Below are positions 16,255 to 25,324 of a stretch of DNA of 64,000 nucleotides, piece by piece; positions within the stretch are counted from its first letter, which is position 1, and each line of letters opens with the position of its first letter. This DNA comes from Limiplasma sp036652695 (GTDB lineage: Bacteria > Bacillota > Clostridia > Christensenellales > Aristaeellaceae). Where the stretch lies: assembly GCA_036652695.1 (NCBI GenBank), contig JAVVVJ010000007.1:1-64000 (forward strand), in the 5' to 3' direction. A model generated the notes under the pieces. It was not told the origin of the DNA. It did not search any database and was given only the letters and a program-made list of their open reading frames with translations. The translations under genes and the position numbers were made by a program.

Positions 16255-17535
16255 ATGACATCACTGCTTACCAAGCTGCGCAAAAACCCCATGATCGATA
16301 CATTGGTTACTCTTGAGGGAAATTCCAGAGTCTGCCTGTATACGGAGCCGCTTTGGGGCATTCCGTACAACCTATACCTGCCATTCGTATCGGTGTACAT
16401 GGCTGCGCTGGGGCTTTCACCCACACAAATCGGCCTGATCAGCACCGTCTTTCTTGCTTCCCAAATGGTGTGGGCACTGCTGAGCGGAGTGCTTACGGAT
16501 AAAATGGGCCGCCGCAAGGCGACCATTATTTTTGACACCATCAGCTGGAGCGTGCCGGCCCTCATCTGGATGCTGGCGCAGGACATCCGCTGGTTCTTTG
16601 TGGCGGCGCTGTTTAACGGCGCGTGGCGCGTTACGGAAACCTCTTGGGGACTGCTGCTGATTGAGGACGCGCCGAGCGACAAGCTGGTGCACATGTACTC
16701 CATCTCCCATATCGCGGGGCTGATTGCGGGCTTTGTAGCGCCAATCGCGTATTTTTTTGTGCGGCAATATACCGTGGTGCCCACGATGCGCGTGCTGTAT
16801 GGCATCACCTGCGTGCTGATGACCACGAAGTTCGTTGTGCTCTACCTGCATACCAAGGAGACCTCCGTGGGTCTTCGCCGCATGGAGGAAACCAAGGACG
16901 TGGGCATTATGAAACGCCTGTGGGATAGCCGCGACGTGCTGGTGCGCATGCTGCATACCAAGCGCACAATGCTTACCGTGGCGTTTATCGCGTGCTACAC
17001 CGGCGCCAGCAACATCAACGGCGCTTTCTGGCCGTTGCTGGTTACGGAAAAGCTTGGCATTGCCACGGAAAACCTTTCGATCTTTTCCACCATTAAGACG
17101 CTGCTCATGCTGGCATGCTATTTTGTGATTGTGCCAAGGCTGGATATCCGCAGCTTTAACCACCCCATTGTGCTATCGCTCCTATTGCTGGTGGGGCAGC
17201 AGCTGCTGATGCTGTTCATGCCTGTGGGCGCTTATGGGCTGGTGCTGCTTTCCGCCGTGCTGGAGGCGGTGGCGCTGTCCATGCTGAGCCCCATGACCAC
17301 CTCGCTGCAAATGTTGAATATCGAACGCGAGGAGCGCGCGCGAATGCTTGGTTTCTTTTATGCCATGTGCATGCTGGTTACCTCGCCGCTGAGCACCGTG
17401 GCGGGCATGCTGGCTGAAATCAACCGCACGTGGCCGTTTGTGCTTAACCTTGTGCTTACGCTGATGGCTGTGTGGATTACCATGAAGCTATGGAAGCTCG
17501 GCCTGCCCGAGGAGGAAGAGCCTGTGGAGGCGTGA
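16255..17535 (+). CDS. MFS transporter
   Basis: Major facilitator superfamily permease of 426 residues with about 12 hydrophobic segments. The loop 2-3 signature is present as GVLTDKMGRRKATIIFD near residue 80. The N-terminus begins with a cytoplasmic stretch before the first helix. The long central cytoplasmic loop (about 195-240) is rich in charged residues. The substrate is unknown; the sequence is not an obvious sugar-H+ or drug-type member. The ATG follows a TTG (TTGATG) and has AAGGAG about 9 nt upstream. It is the first gene of the operon that ends with barnase and barstar. Confidence 0.85.
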   Translation: MTSLLTKLRKNPMIDTLVTLEGNSRVCLYTEPLWGIPYNLYLPFVSVYMAALGLSPTQIGLISTVFLASQMVWALLSGVLTDKMGRRKATIIFDTISWSVPALIWMLAQDIRWFFVAALFNGAWRVTETSWGLLLIEDAPSDKLVHMYSISHIAGLIAGFVAPIAYFFVRQYTVVPTMRVLYGITCVLMTTKFVVLYLHTKETSVGLRRMEETKDVGIMKRLWDSRDVLVRMLHTKRTMLTVAFIACYTGASNINGAFWPLLVTEKLGIATENLSIFSTIKTLLMLACYFVIVPRLDIRSFNHPIVLSLLLLVGQQLLMLFMPVGAYGLVLLSAVLEAVALSMLSPMTTSLQMLNIEREERARMLGFFYAMCMLVTSPLSTVAGMLAEINRTWPFVLNLVLTLMAVWITMKLWKLGLPEEEEPVEA

Positions 17536-17613
17536 AACGCCGACCCGTGAGAGACATTGCAATTCGCTCCGCAACGGACTATAATGCATCCATTACGCAA
17601 AGGGGGACGCTGG

Positions 17614-18495
17614 ATGAAGCTGTTTTCCGAAACCATGCCATTTTTGAAGGGCAACCTGCATTGCCACACCACGCGCAGTGATGGCAAGCTTCGGCCCAAG
17701 GAGGTGGAGGCGGTTTATCGCGCGCAGGGGTATGATTTTTTAGCGATTACCGATCATCGCATCCTATCTCCACAGGCGCGCAGGGAGGGCGGTATGCTGC
17801 TTCTGCCCGGTGTGGAAATGGACTACGCCTTGCCCGGCGAGGCGCTGCACATGATTGGCTTTGGCATGAGCGACGAGCTTGCCGATTGGCTGCGCAACCC
17901 CGGAGCGCCTCAGGACTATATCGATGCGGTGCGCCGCTATGGCGGGCGCGCCATCATCGCCCACCCCGCGTGGTCGCTCAACACGCTGAGCACGCTTACG
18001 TCGTTAAACGGGGTGACGGCGGTGGAAATCTACAACACGGTATCTGGCTTGCCATGGAATGGCGACCGCGCGGATTCGTCCTTGCTGATGGATATCGCGG
18101 CAACGCATGGGAAGCTGTTTCGCTTTGTGGCCTCCGATGACGCGCATTTTTATAATGGCGAGGCAGGCCGCAGCTATACCATGGTGCAGGCGGACGAGCT
18201 TTCGCAGGCGGCGCTGATCGCCGCCATGGACGCAGGGCGCTTCTACTGCTCGCAGGGTCCGCGCTTTGAACAGATCACCATGGAAAACGGGCGCTTGGAG
18301 GTGCGCTGCTCCCCCGTTAGCAGCATCGTGTTCTACAGCAATCTCGTATGGTCAAATGAACGCACCCACACAGGTGTGGAAATGACCAGCGCCAGTTACG
18401 ATTTAACCGCGTCAAATGTGGAAAGCTTTGTGCGTGTGCAGCTCGTGGACGCGGCGGGCAGAAGCGCGTGGTCAAACCCCATTGCGCTTCAATGA
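17614..18495 (+). CDS. PHP-domain phosphoesterase
   Basis: Polymerase-and-histidinol-phosphatase (PHP) domain hydrolase, 293 residues. The metal-binding motifs are seen in order: GNLHCHTTRSDG (residues 14-25), FLAITDHR (about 45), PGVEMDY (about 68), IIAHPAW (about 115) and VASDDAHF (about 172). These are the H-x-H, D-H, E, H and D-x-H ligands of the trinuclear site. The C-terminal 90 residues (after GPRFEQI) look like a small beta domain. The substrate may be a nucleotide or sugar phosphate. The chosen ATG has AAGGGGGAC upstream. It is followed after 26 bp by the secreted ribonuclease gene. Confidence 0.82.
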   Translation: MKLFSETMPFLKGNLHCHTTRSDGKLRPKEVEAVYRAQGYDFLAITDHRILSPQARREGGMLLLPGVEMDYALPGEALHMIGFGMSDELADWLRNPGAPQDYIDAVRRYGGRAIIAHPAWSLNTLSTLTSLNGVTAVEIYNTVSGLPWNGDRADSSLLMDIAATHGKLFRFVASDDAHFYNGEAGRSYTMVQADELSQAALIAAMDAGRFYCSQGPRFEQITMENGRLEVRCSPVSSIVFYSNLVWSNERTHTGVEMTSASYDLTASNVESFVRVQLVDAAGRSAWSNPIALQ

Positions 18496-18521
18496 GCGCT
18501 CAAGCGGCAAGGAGTGTGCGC

Positions 18522-19370
18522 ATGTGTAAGCATCATTGGCAACGGTTGATTTCCCTGATCCTAGCGGCGCTGGTTGTGCTATGCTGTGCCGCGCCCGCGC
18601 TGGCGGCGGGTAAAACCATTGTTGCGGAGCAATACCCCGTAACGGAAAATGGCGCGTATCAAAGCATGGAGGAGGTTGCGGTTTACCTGTCGCTGTACGG
18701 CAGGCTTCCTAGCAATTTTCTTACAAAGAAGCAGGCGGAAGCGCTTGGGTGGAATAGCCGCGCCGGAAACCTAGGCGAGGTTGCACCCGGATGCGCGATC
18801 GGCGGCGACCACTTTGGCAATTACGAGGGTGTGTTGCCGGATGCAAAGGGTCGTAAATGGACGGAATGCGATATTCACTTTGACGGCGGCTATCGTGGCG
18901 GCGAACGCATCGCGTTTTCCAATGACGGCTTGATTTATTATAGCGACGACCATTATCAGAGCTTTACGCAGCTGAAGGTTGTGCTGGACGAGGCCGCGCC
19001 TAGCAGCCCCGAGGATGGCGCCGTGAAGGTGAAGAAAAACGGCGAGTACACCGACAAGGATGAGGTGGCCGCCTATCTTCATCAATATGGGACGCTGCCC
19101 GCGAATTACCTTACCAAAAAGGAGGCAAAGGCGCTTGGCTGGAGCAACAAAAAGGACAACCTTGGCAAGGCTGCGCCTGGGTGCGCCATCGGCGGCGACT
19201 TGTTCCGCAACCGCGAAAAGCTTTTGCCACAGGCAAAGAGCCGTCAATGGCGCGAGTGCGATGTAAACGTGCGAAACGGCAAGCGTGGCAAGGAGCGAAT
19301 CGTCTATTCCAACGATGGGTTGATCTATTACTCGCCCGACAACCATAAGACCTTTACCAAGCTCTATTGA
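18522..19370 (+). CDS. Secreted ribonuclease with two tandem barnase domains
   Basis: Extracellular guanyl-type RNase of 282 residues: signal peptide (residues 1-29, ending ALAAG), barnase domain 1 (about 44-150), linker with DEAAPSSPEDG, barnase domain 2 (about 174-282). Domain 1 keeps the barnase catalytic set by alignment: Lys69/70, Glu115, Arg125, Arg129, His144 in DDHYQSF. Domain 2 keeps Glu245, Arg255 and Arg259, but the position of the general-acid His is Asn274 and the His is one residue later (DNHKTF). Each domain has a Cys pair (91/116 and 221/246) at the same spacing, probably disulfides. The start has AAGGAG 7-8 nt upstream. Barstar follows 12 bp downstream. Role, such as competition or nutrient RNA digestion, is inferred. 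Confidence 0.88.
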   Translation: MCKHHWQRLISLILAALVVLCCAAPALAAGKTIVAEQYPVTENGAYQSMEEVAVYLSLYGRLPSNFLTKKQAEALGWNSRAGNLGEVAPGCAIGGDHFGNYEGVLPDAKGRKWTECDIHFDGGYRGGERIAFSNDGLIYYSDDHYQSFTQLKVVLDEAAPSSPEDGAVKVKKNGEYTDKDEVAAYLHQYGTLPANYLTKKEAKALGWSNKKDNLGKAAPGCAIGGDLFRNREKLLPQAKSRQWRECDVNVRNGKRGKERIVYSNDGLIYYSPDNHKTFTKLY

Positions 19371-19382
19371 GGAGGCGTCGAT

Positions 19383-19664
19383 ATGCGGGAAGTAACGCTG
19401 GATATCACACCGTTTGAGGAGAAAATCTCGCTGCACCGGTATTTTAAGGAGGCGCTGGAGCTGCCCTTTTATTATGGCGCGAACCTCGATGCGCTGTTTG
19501 ACGAGCTGACCAGCGAAACCAGCCCGCTGCACATCGTGCTACGCTACCCGCGCGAGCCAAAGGGGAAGCTAGTGGAATACGTGCCAAAGCTCCTGCGCGT
19601 GTTTGAGGATGCGGCACGGGAGAATTACTATTTGAGCGTGGATTACCAAGAGCTTCCGGGCTGA
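19383..19664 (+). CDS. Barstar-family ribonuclease inhibitor
   Basis: Cytoplasmic inhibitor of 93 residues that would bind the barnase active site and protect the producer. The barstar signature is clear: LPFYYGANLDALFDELT (residues 27-43), with Asp36 and Asp40 corresponding to barstar Asp35 and Asp39, which contact the RNase. The C-terminal helix contains LLRVFEDAARENYYLSVD, like LQVFREAKAEG in barstar. No signal peptide. The ATG has GGAGGCG upstream and the gene is 12 bp after its target RNase. With two RNase domains per secreted molecule, two inhibitors may be needed per target. Confidence 0.9.
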   Translation: MREVTLDITPFEEKISLHRYFKEALELPFYYGANLDALFDELTSETSPLHIVLRYPREPKGKLVEYVPKLLRVFEDAARENYYLSVDYQELPG

Positions 19665-19731
19665 CGCCGCCCGCCGCAGGCCTTGCTGAAGCCGCGTCGG
19701 CTTAGACAGAAAAGGGGCTTTTGCCCTTGGC

Positions 19732-19766
19732 GCACAGGGAGGAGATTCTCCCTGTGCTTTTATTTT
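19732..19766 (+). terminator. Rho-independent terminator after barstar
   Basis: Perfect 10-bp stem gcacagggag / ctccctgtgc, 6-nt loop, followed by ttttatttt. It ends the MFS-PHP-barnase-barstar transcript and overlaps the 3' end of convergent mnmE. Confidence 0.85.
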
Positions 19767-21109
19767 CCTACGCAGAAGCGCGAAAAAATATCATCCAGCA
19801 GCTGCTCATCCACGCTTTCGCCGGTGATTTTGCCCAGCAGATAAAGCGCCTCGTGCATGTCCACGGCCACCAAATCCAGCGGCTGCGCACGCTCTAATGC
19901 CTCGCGCGCTTGGGTGAGCCGTTCCAGCGCCTCCCGCGCCACGCGCATGTGCCGCTCATGCGTCAGCACCATTTGCTTGGGCATGCCCACAAAGCCGCGC
20001 AGATAGTCGCGCACCTGCGCGATGCCGCTTTGCGTCTTAGCGGAAATGCGCAAAATGGGGGAACACGCGCCCAGCCGCTCTGCCTCTGCAGGGGTCAGCG
20101 CCTCGCCAGCATCCTCCTTGTTGAGCAGCACTGCGCAGGGGCAGGGCAGCGCTTCCCGCAGGAGCGCCTTTTCCTCGTCGCATGGCGGGGTAGAAGCATC
20201 TACCAGCCACAGCGCCACATCTGCCTGCCGCAGCGTCAGCCGCGCACGCTCCACGCCGATGCGCTCCACCGCGTCCCCGCTATCGCGCAGGCCAGCCGTA
20301 TCAAAAAGCTGCACCAGAAAGCCATCCAGCGAAAAGCTGCCCTCCAGCACATCCCGCGTGGTGCCGGGCACCTCGGTGACAATGGCGCGCTCCTCGCCGA
20401 GCAAGGCGTTAAACAGCGTGCTCTTGCCCGCGTTGGGTCTGCCACAGAGCGCCACGCGCAAGCCTTCGCGCACGATGCGCGCACCGCGCTCGTCCAGCGC
20501 GCCCGCGAGCGTGGCGTTCAGCGCGTCCAGCCCGTCCCGTAGGCCGGCGAGCGCCTCCTCTTCGCCAATTTCATCCGGGTAATCGATATGCGCCTCCAAC
20601 CCCGCCAAGAGGCTGGTGAGCGCCTCCTGCGCGCCTTTGACAAATGCGCTTTGCCCGCCCGCAAGCTGACGCTCCTCCGCACGCAGCGCGGCGGCGGATT
20701 GTGCGGCGATTACGCCCATCACGGCCTCTGCCTGCGCTAGGTCGATGCGCCCATTCATAAACGCGCGGCGCGTGAACTCGCCCGCCTCGGCGGGGCGCGC
20801 GCCTAGGCGTACCAGCAGCTTCATCGTAAGCGCCGCCGCCACGCTGCCGCCGTGCGTGTGCAGCTCGCATACGTCCTCGCGCGTATAGCTGCTAGGGGCG
20901 TACATCACAACGCCCATGGCTTCATCCAGCTGCTCGCTGCCGTCCATCACCGCGCCCAGCATCAGCAGGTGACTTTCATAGGGCGGCTTGCGGCCGCGCG
21001 CCGTGAACGCGCGCTCAAAAATCGCCACAGCGCCCTCGCCGCTCATGCGCACGATGGCCACGCCGCCCTCGCCCGCCGCGGTTGCGATTCCTACGATGGT
21101 TTCCGCCAT
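19760..21109 (-). CDS. mnmE: tRNA modification GTPase MnmE
   Basis: With MnmG, installs the carboxymethylaminomethyl group on wobble U34 of certain tRNAs. The 449-residue protein shows all parts: N-terminal tetrahydrofolate-binding domain (ETIVGIATAAGEGGVAIVRM), helical domain, inserted G domain with P-loop GRPNAGKSTLFNALLGEE (about 219-236), the K-loop/switch I TEVPGTTRDVLEG and DTAGLR, and the C-terminal CVGK motif whose Cys is required for modification. The start (MAETIVG) is placed by homology and has AAGGAAG about 9 nt upstream. It is away from its frequent partners mnmG, jag and yidC, and stands divergent from addB. Confidence 0.96.
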   Translation of the reverse strand: MAETIVGIATAAGEGGVAIVRMSGEGAVAIFERAFTARGRKPPYESHLLMLGAVMDGSEQLDEAMGVVMYAPSSYTREDVCELHTHGGSVAAALTMKLLVRLGARPAEAGEFTRRAFMNGRIDLAQAEAVMGVIAAQSAAALRAEERQLAGGQSAFVKGAQEALTSLLAGLEAHIDYPDEIGEEEALAGLRDGLDALNATLAGALDERGARIVREGLRVALCGRPNAGKSTLFNALLGEERAIVTEVPGTTRDVLEGSFSLDGFLVQLFDTAGLRDSGDAVERIGVERARLTLRQADVALWLVDASTPPCDEEKALLREALPCPCAVLLNKEDAGEALTPAEAERLGACSPILRISAKTQSGIAQVRDYLRGFVGMPKQMVLTHERHMRVAREALERLTQAREALERAQPLDLVAVDMHEALYLLGKITGESVDEQLLDDIFSRFCVGK

Positions 21110-21203
21110 AAACGCCACTTCCTTCTTTGCGGTTTCGTGCATTTATGATATCATGTTCCTGTGCCTTTTGCCAGCATTGCGATTGAAAAAAAGGGGGGGT
21201 ATC

Positions 21204-24200
21204 ATGCCCAGCGTTCGCATTCTCACCGCGCGCCCGCACTGCCTGTTTCAGCCCATTGTGCGGGAGATTGGCGAGCATGACCGAAGGGAAGAGCCAACTT
21301 TGCTGCTTGTGCCGGAGCAGTTTACCTTGCAGGCCGAGCGGGAGCTGCTCAACCGCCTGAACGCGCCGGGCTTTTTTAACGTGAACGTGTTAAGCCCCTC
21401 GCGCCTCTACGAACGTGTGCTGGAGGCGGCCGGACGCGATGGGCGCGAGCCGCTCTCGTCCGCCGGGCGGCGCATGGCGGTAAGTCAAGCGCTGGAGCGG
21501 CTGGAGGACAAGCTTACCTATTATGCCTCCATTGCGCATAGGCGCGGCTTTGTGGAAAAAATCACCGCCCTCATCATGGACCTCAAGCGTGGCGGCATGA
21601 GTGCCGAGGAGCTTGCCGACTATGCCGCGACGCTTGCGCAGGGCGTGGAACATGAGAAATTTGCGGACTTGTCCAAGATTTTCGCGCAGTACCAAGGCGT
21701 GCTCGCCGGGCGCTTTAGCGATAGCGAGGATCAGCTTGCCTATGTCGCGGGACGCCTTGCGCAGAGCGGCTGCTTGCGCGGGCAGCACCTGTATGTCTAT
21801 GGCTTTGATACTTTGCCGGAGCAGATGATGCGCCTGCTGACCGCCGCCGCGCCGCTTTGCGAAAGTTTGACCGTGGCGCTTTTGTGCGATTCGCCCGCCG
21901 CGCCGGACGCGGAGCTATTTGTGCCTGTACGGCAGGGCATCGCGCGCTTTAGGGCGCTGCTCGCGCAGGAGGGCATAGCGGCACAAACCGTTGCGCTGCC
22001 GCCGGAGCCGCTCAAGCGCGCGCCCGCCATTCAACACATCGACGCGGCGCTGTTCACGTTTTCGCCTACGCTTTTTGCGTCGGAACAGGGGAACGTGTTC
22101 CTCTTTGACGCGCTGAGCCCGCAGGAGGAGGCGGCGCTGATGACGCGGCAGGCAATGCGACTTGTGCAAGACGGCACGGATATCGAGCGCATAGCCGTGC
22201 TCTACCCGGATCAAAACGGCTATGCGTTTGCGGTTAGCGCAGCGCTTCGCGAGAGCGGGCTGCCTTTTTATACCGATGAAAAGCTTCCCGCCACCTCGCA
22301 CGGGCTGGTGCGCTACCTGCTGTACGCTTTGCGCGCCATTGCGGATGGCTACCGCAACGCTGATGTGCTGAGCATGCTCAAGAGCGGCTACGCGCCCCTG
22401 ACCTTTGAGGAGGGCTGCGAGCTTGAAAACTACGCCTATGCCTACGGCATCAGCCGACAGCGCTGGGTGAAGCCCTTTACCAAGGGCGAAGCGGCGCTGT
22501 GCCAGCGCATGGAGGCGCTTCGCCAGCGGCTGCTGGAGCCAATCCTGCGCGCCCGCGCGGCGTTGGTGGAGGCGCGCGATACCACAGCCTCCCTAACGGC
22601 GGTGTTCCAGCTCTTGCGCGATGTAAACGCCTACGAGGCGCTTAAGCGCGAGGAGGAGCGTCTGCTTCAAAACGGGCTGAACGTTCGCGCCAGTCAGAAC
22701 AGTCAGGTTTGGCAGGCAACGCTTGCGTTGCTGGATCAGCTTGTGCGGCTTGGCGGCGGGGCGCGCATTCCGCTCAAGCATATCGCGCAGCGGCTGGAAT
22801 GCGGCTTTTCCGCGATCTCGCTGGGCTCGCTGCCGCCCGCGAGCGGCATGCTGCATGCGGGCACACTTGGGCATCTGCTGGCCGAGGACATGGATGCCGT
22901 GTTTGTGCTTGGCTTGAACGATGGCGTGTTGCAGCGCGATACGCAAAGCCTGCTGACCCCCGTGGAACGTGCGCGCGCGCAGGCCGATACCGGCTGCTAC
23001 CTAGGCCTAACGGATGAGAGCCGGGCGTTGCTTGCAAAGCTGGATTTAAAGCGCGCCATGACCTTGCCGCGCGAGACGCTGTTTGTAAGCTTTGCAAAGA
23101 CCGCGCCGGACGGGTCCTCACTGCGTCCGGTGGCGCTGCTGAGCACGCTGAGCAAGCGTGTGTTTGGCAACCTGCGGCAATCCCCCGTGCCGCAGGACGA
23201 GCTGCCGCTTTCTGCCGCGCAGGCGTTGGCGCAGCTGAGCTTGCTGCTACGCGCGCATATCGATGGCATGGCGGGCAGCGCGATTTCGCCGCGCTGGCAG
23301 GAACGCCTCCGCGCGCTTGCGCGAAGCCCCGTTACCGCGCCGCGCGTGACGCGCCTCTTGAACGCCCTGCGCTTTGACGGACAGGCGCAGCCACTCGCAC
23401 CTGAACAGGCGCGCGCTCTCTTTGGCGATGAGGCGCTTTCCGTAAGCCGACTGGAGCAATTCGCGGACTGCCCCTTCAAGCATTTCATCAACTATGGCCT
23501 GCGCCCACAGATTCCGCGCGAATGGAAGGTTGACCCCATTGAGACGGGAAGCTTTTACCACGCGGCGCTCAACAACTTTGCGCGGTTGGCAAAGGCAAAC
23601 GCGGATTATCCGCATTTGCCCGCCCCGTGCGTGGAACAAATGGTTCAGGAAGCGCTTTCGCCCCTGCTGGACGAGCTTTTGAGCGGCCCAATGGGCGATG
23701 GTGAGCGAAGCCGCGCACGGTTTGAGCAGGCGCGCGATGCCGTCCATTGCGCCGCTGTCACCATTACGCATCAGCTTGCGGCGGGCAGCTTCACCCTTTA
23801 CCAAACGGAGGCGGCCTTTGGCTACGAGGGCGGGCTTCCGCCCATCGTGCTGCTGCTGGGTGACGGGCGCGAGGTGATGCTGCGCGGGCGTATCGATCGC
23901 ATTGACCGCTATGACACGCCGGAGGCTGTGTATCTGCGCGTGATTGATTACAAATCCGCCCAGCAGAGCTTGGACGCGGCGCGCACATGGTGGGGGCTGC
24001 AATTGCAGCTGCTGCTTTATTTGGACGTATGCACCGCCGCTATCCCGCGTGGGAAACCCGCGGGCGCGTTCTATTTCTACGTGGCTGACCCGATTGTGGA
24101 GAGCGAAACGGACCTTGCGCCCGTTGTGGAGGGCAAGCTGCGGGATGTGCTGCAGCTTCGGGGCATTACACTTACGGATGTGGAGGTGCTTTCCGCCATG

Positions 24201-24524
24201 GATAGCGGCAAGGAGCCTTGTGTGCTGCCGGCGGTGTACCTCAAATCCGGCGAGCTGCGCAAGAATGCCAAGGCGCTTGATATGCGCCAGTTTACCGCGT
24301 TGCTTCGGCATGCGCGCGAAACCGCCGCAGGGTTGGCGGACGGCTTGTTCGGCGGCAGGACGGACATTTCCCCTGTACGGGATAAAAGCCGTTCCGCGTG
24401 CGATTTCTGCGATTATAGCGCGATTTGCCACTTTGATAGGGAGGCTCCGGACGCGCCCTACCGTGAAGTGCCGGATATGGATATGGACGCGTTACGCGGG
24501 GAATTGGGGGAGGAATTGCACTAA
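21204..24524 (+). CDS. addB: ATP-dependent helicase/nuclease subunit B
   Basis: AddB of the AddAB complex, which resects double-strand breaks to Chi and starts RecA-dependent repair. The 1106 residues fit the family. The N-terminal helicase-like half lacks strong motif I but keeps LLLVPEQFTLQAEREL. The C-terminal RecB-type nuclease has ETGSFYHAALNNF and RVIDYKSAQQS (Asp and Lys of the D-x-K motif). The [4Fe-4S] ligands are the first Cys in FADCPFKHF (about residue 760) and three in SACDFCDYSAICHF near residue 1070. The ATG has a GGGGGG-rich ribosome site upstream. AddA, normally directly downstream, is not in this window. Confidence 0.92.
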   Translation: MPSVRILTARPHCLFQPIVREIGEHDRREEPTLLLVPEQFTLQAERELLNRLNAPGFFNVNVLSPSRLYERVLEAAGRDGREPLSSAGRRMAVSQALERLEDKLTYYASIAHRRGFVEKITALIMDLKRGGMSAEELADYAATLAQGVEHEKFADLSKIFAQYQGVLAGRFSDSEDQLAYVAGRLAQSGCLRGQHLYVYGFDTLPEQMMRLLTAAAPLCESLTVALLCDSPAAPDAELFVPVRQGIARFRALLAQEGIAAQTVALPPEPLKRAPAIQHIDAALFTFSPTLFASEQGNVFLFDALSPQEEAALMTRQAMRLVQDGTDIERIAVLYPDQNGYAFAVSAALRESGLPFYTDEKLPATSHGLVRYLLYALRAIADGYRNADVLSMLKSGYAPLTFEEGCELENYAYAYGISRQRWVKPFTKGEAALCQRMEALRQRLLEPILRARAALVEARDTTASLTAVFQLLRDVNAYEALKREEERLLQNGLNVRASQNSQVWQATLALLDQLVRLGGGARIPLKHIAQRLECGFSAISLGSLPPASGMLHAGTLGHLLAEDMDAVFVLGLNDGVLQRDTQSLLTPVERARAQADTGCYLGLTDESRALLAKLDLKRAMTLPRETLFVSFAKTAPDGSSLRPVALLSTLSKRVFGNLRQSPVPQDELPLSAAQALAQLSLLLRAHIDGMAGSAISPRWQERLRALARSPVTAPRVTRLLNALRFDGQAQPLAPEQARALFGDEALSVSRLEQFADCPFKHFINYGLRPQIPREWKVDPIETGSFYHAALNNFARLAKANADYPHLPAPCVEQMVQEALSPLLDELLSGPMGDGERSRARFEQARDAVHCAAVTITHQLAAGSFTLYQTEAAFGYEGGLPPIVLLLGDGREVMLRGRIDRIDRYDTPEAVYLRVIDYKSAQQSLDAARTWWGLQLQLLLYLDVCTAAIPRGKPAGAFYFYVADPIVESETDLAPVVEGKLRDVLQLRGITLTDVEVLSAMDSGKEPCVLPAVYLKSGELRKNAKALDMRQFTALLRHARETAAGLADGLFGGRTDISPVRDKSRSACDFCDYSAICHFDREAPDAPYREVPDMDMDALRGELGEELH

Positions 24525-24600
24525 GCATGGGTGGAAGAGGAGAAGGCAAATCAGCTCCAACTGAATTTACGCATTGTTCACAAGAAATGACGCGAAGGCG

Positions 24601-24629
24601 TTGATATTCGATGATCATTCATGTATAAT
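24601..24629 (+). promoter_or_regulatory. Sigma-A promoter of the P-loop protein
   Basis: TTGATA, 17-nt spacer, TATAAT. It is 107 nt upstream of the TTG start and gives a rather long 5' leader. Confidence 0.75.
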
Positions 24630-24735
24630 AGATTTGGAAGATGGTCGGACGTGATGCGTTCGCGTTGGCGGCGCGTACCTGCGCTATCCCAAAAATACAG
24701 CAAAGCAAAGCAAAATAAGTAAGGAGGCGTTACCA

Positions 24736-25146
24736 TTGATTCAGGTGATTGCCGGTAAAAAAGGCTCGGGTAAAACCAAGCGGCTTATTGACATGGCTAA
24801 CAAGGCCACGCAGGAAAACAAACACGACATCGTTTTCATTGACGATGACAACCGTTATATGTTTGATCTTCGCCACGAGGTGCGGTTCATCAATGCGGGC
24901 GAATATGACATGCTCAGCGATCAGATGTTCATGGGTTTCCTATGCGGCGCGGTTGCCCAGAACTTCGATGTGGGCTTGATCTTCATTGACGCGTTCAAGA
25001 AGCTTATCAAGGCCGAGTTGGATACCACGGAATGGCTCTTTAAGCGCATGGAGGCGATCAGCGAAAAGCACAGCGTTGATTTTGTGGTTTCCGTAAGCGC
25101 CGAGGTAGGGGAGCTACCGGACTTTATCAAAAAGTACGTGATTTAA
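24736..25146 (+). CDS. Small P-loop ATPase-like protein
   Basis: Cytoplasmic protein of 136 residues with a Walker A motif GKKGSGKTKR at residues 7-16 and a Walker B-like LIFIDAF near residue 90. Short P-loop proteins of this type occur in many Clostridia as single genes; they are often called twitching-motility or ATP-binding proteins without experimental support. The start is TTG (read as Met) with AAGGAGG about 8 nt upstream. It has its own promoter and terminator and is thus monocistronic. Function unknown. Confidence 0.75.
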   Translation: MIQVIAGKKGSGKTKRLIDMANKATQENKHDIVFIDDDNRYMFDLRHEVRFINAGEYDMLSDQMFMGFLCGAVAQNFDVGLIFIDAFKKLIKAELDTTEWLFKRMEAISEKHSVDFVVSVSAEVGELPDFIKKYVI

Positions 25147-25160
25147 GCGAGATGCTTGAG

Positions 25161-25204
25161 GCGGGAGCTTTCTTCCCACAAATGTGGGAGTGCTCCCGCT
25201 TTTT
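25161..25204 (+). terminator. Rho-independent terminator with nested hairpin
   Basis: Outer stem gcgggagc / gctcccgc, an inner stem tcccaca / tgtggga, and a TTTTT tail. It follows the stop of the P-loop protein by 14 nt. Confidence 0.8.
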
Positions 25205-25252
25205 GTGTACCAAAAGTGGGAAATGGCCTTGCTCCAAAATCCATTTCATCAC

Positions 25253-25281
25253 TTTACACACAAGGAAAAAACGTGTATGAT
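25253..25281 (+). promoter_or_regulatory. Sigma-A promoter of thrC
   Basis: TTTACA, 17-nt spacer, TATGAT, ending 43 nt before the thrC start codon. Confidence 0.7.
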
Positions 25282-25324
25282 GTTCCTATTCTACCCAATG
25301 TTTTGCGAAAGGGAGTGTAATTAT

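Noticed and set aside
23247..24431. Open frame of 394 codons antisense to addB
   Set aside because: It lies within addB, has no ribosome site and has a composition typical of antisense frames.
24525..24594. Start of addA suspected directly behind addB
   Set aside because: The frame stays open for only 21 codons and lacks the conserved AddA N-terminus with its Walker A motif.
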